A DNA stretch of 60,000 nucleotides from Membranipora membranacea (Eukaryota; Bryozoa; Gymnolaemata; Cheilostomatida; Membraniporidae): contig OU612074.1 in the NCBI GenBank assembly GCA_914767715.1, positions 2,125,501 through 2,185,500 on the forward strand, read 5' to 3'. The notes beneath the pieces were generated by a model. That model saw only the letters and a program-made list of their open reading frames with translations, did no database searches and was not told the origin of the DNA. The position numbers were made by a program, and so were the translations under genes. Numbering within the stretch: the first letter of the stretch is position 1; the number at the start of each line of letters is the position of its first letter. This document shows positions 58,850 to 60,000 of this stretch, in pieces.

Positions 58850-60000
58850 TGTAATAATAAAACATTCAATCCATGAATGAACTGGTTCGTGAACTCGGGC
58901 TTCTCTCAGTATAAACACTAATATGAATACAGTGCAGTTCACTTAATTCGAACCTCTGGAGACCACCAATATGTGTACTATCTATGCAGAGTTTGAATTA
59001 ACTGGCATAAGAATGTATTGAGATCTGGCTGAAGCGACCAATTTTCCTTGTCTGAATTAACAGGAATTTTGGATTATAAAGTTTGAGTTGACCAGCTTAC
59101 ACTGGATATATATAGTGACTACATAGAGATGTCATATACATATAATAAATCTATGGAACGCCATCAACCAGGTCCTAAATACCTTGGTGTGGGGTATGAG
59201 GAATCATTGTGGTGTTCAAAACAATAGCTGTTTGGTCACACAGCACCACAAATTAGCTTACACAACCAGCTGAGTGAGTTTGTGACACCAAATAAATAAG
59301 ATCTCTCACACGATAAGGTTGATCAGCCTGTTATCTTGGTGGAGGAAGGCCTGTATTGTATAAGAAGATGATTGTTTGCATCATGATTCAGTAATTCATT
59401 GATCTTTCACAGAAAGGAAATTTAGCACTGTAATAGTGGGTGAGAAAATTTTTCTCAGACCTGGTGAGAAAGCATTTATAAAGGCTGTCAATTAACAAGA
59501 ATCATGCCTTGCAATTCTCACTTTTATGGTACCCGCCAGTAACACTGAGGAAAGTAGAATACTAGCTAGTAAAAGGGGACTCCTTGGTAACAGGTTGATG
59601 ATTTTATTGTAGATGATTTCCCTGGAGTAAATTCGAAACAGACATTCCGATCCATGTGACATGGCGATAGTATTTCTAAGGTACATATTATTGTGGTAAT
59701 ATATTTCCATACGAAGTTGGACTACTAATGAATACTCCGAATATATATCAAATGGGCCCTCATGATACTGTGGTGTGACAGTCCCACTGATAAACTAAAT
59801 ACTACATTATTATCAAGTGTATACTATATGTGTAGGATCGGGAGAATGGTGCTACTTATAAGATGTCAATGCACCCTAACCTTGTTACTTGATGGGATCA
59901 GTTAGAATATGTCAATGCACCCTAACCTTGTTACTTAATGGGATCAGTTAGAATTTTTCCGGTTACTTAACCATTATTGACATGGAAAGAAAGAGCAAAT
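58850..60000. other. ZDHHC intron or upstream region, no exon recognised
   Basis: I looked for the zinc-binding CRD and first transmembrane exons on the minus strand and did not find them. Positions about 59862-59957 are two near-identical 47-48-bp tandem units (TGTCAATGCACCCTAACC). Confidence 0.5.

Noticed and set aside
1-60000. CRISPR arrays, bacterial operons or phage genes
   Set aside because: The window is intron-bearing animal DNA; the tandem arrays have no spacers.

Overview
The window is AT-rich animal nuclear DNA. Its genes are split into short exons with GT..AG introns, and the proteins are metazoan in type: a DHHC palmitoyltransferase, a GAD/CSAD-type decarboxylase, and secreted C-type lectin, PAN-discoidin and D8C proteins. 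The introns and spacers are full of small DNA transposons, LINE pieces, tRNA-like elements and minisatellites. A marine invertebrate is likely; I could not settle the phylum from sequence alone. Exon limits below were read by eye from splice sites and reading phase.

Layout. 1-2640: two minus-strand genes, a GNAT-type acetyltransferase cut by the window edge and an unrecognised protein with an apparent frameshift. 5135-5403: a 15-bp minisatellite. 6757-9884: a decayed plus-strand C-type lectin, followed by a young non-coding LTR element (10197-11812). 12259-18593: a complete 11-exon PLP-dependent decarboxylase of about 509 residues on the minus strand, with two small transposons in its introns. 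20036-22989: a plus-strand secreted PAN + discoidin-like gene with a 1-bp frameshift and a transposon-derived tail. 24657-27572: a TIR element carrying a tRNA-like sequence, then a truncated LINE. 28850-30200: decayed inverted copies of the PAN-discoidin promoter and last exon. 31172-32504: a minus-strand Thr-rich mucin-like protein ending in a D8C domain. 34406-36780: a LINE RT fragment, a dispersed repeat and a degenerate 28S rDNA fragment. 37063-39675: an intact five-exon, two-CRD secreted C-type lectin on the minus strand, the parent-like copy of the ruin at 6.7-9.9 kb. 41.8-45.2 kb: a 71-bp near-perfect palindrome inserted in a minisatellite, a GGGA tract and another dead LINE. 47609-49592: a small unknown two-exon gene with a hAT MITE in its intron. 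51208-58848: the 3' part of a ZDHHC9/14/18-like S-acyltransferase on the minus strand.

Two themes stand out. First, 6.7-39.7 kb is a cluster of secreted carbohydrate-binding or mucus-type proteins (C-type lectin, PAN-discoidin, Thr-rich D8C) that has been copied in inverted orientation, with the copies in different stages of decay; this fits a fast-evolving innate-recognition or mucus locus. Second, the ZDHHC gene carries two tandem versions of the exon that encodes the last transmembrane segment and the TTxE motif. Phase arithmetic predicts that using both or neither gives an early stop, so they should be mutually exclusive. This is the most interesting functional prediction in the window.
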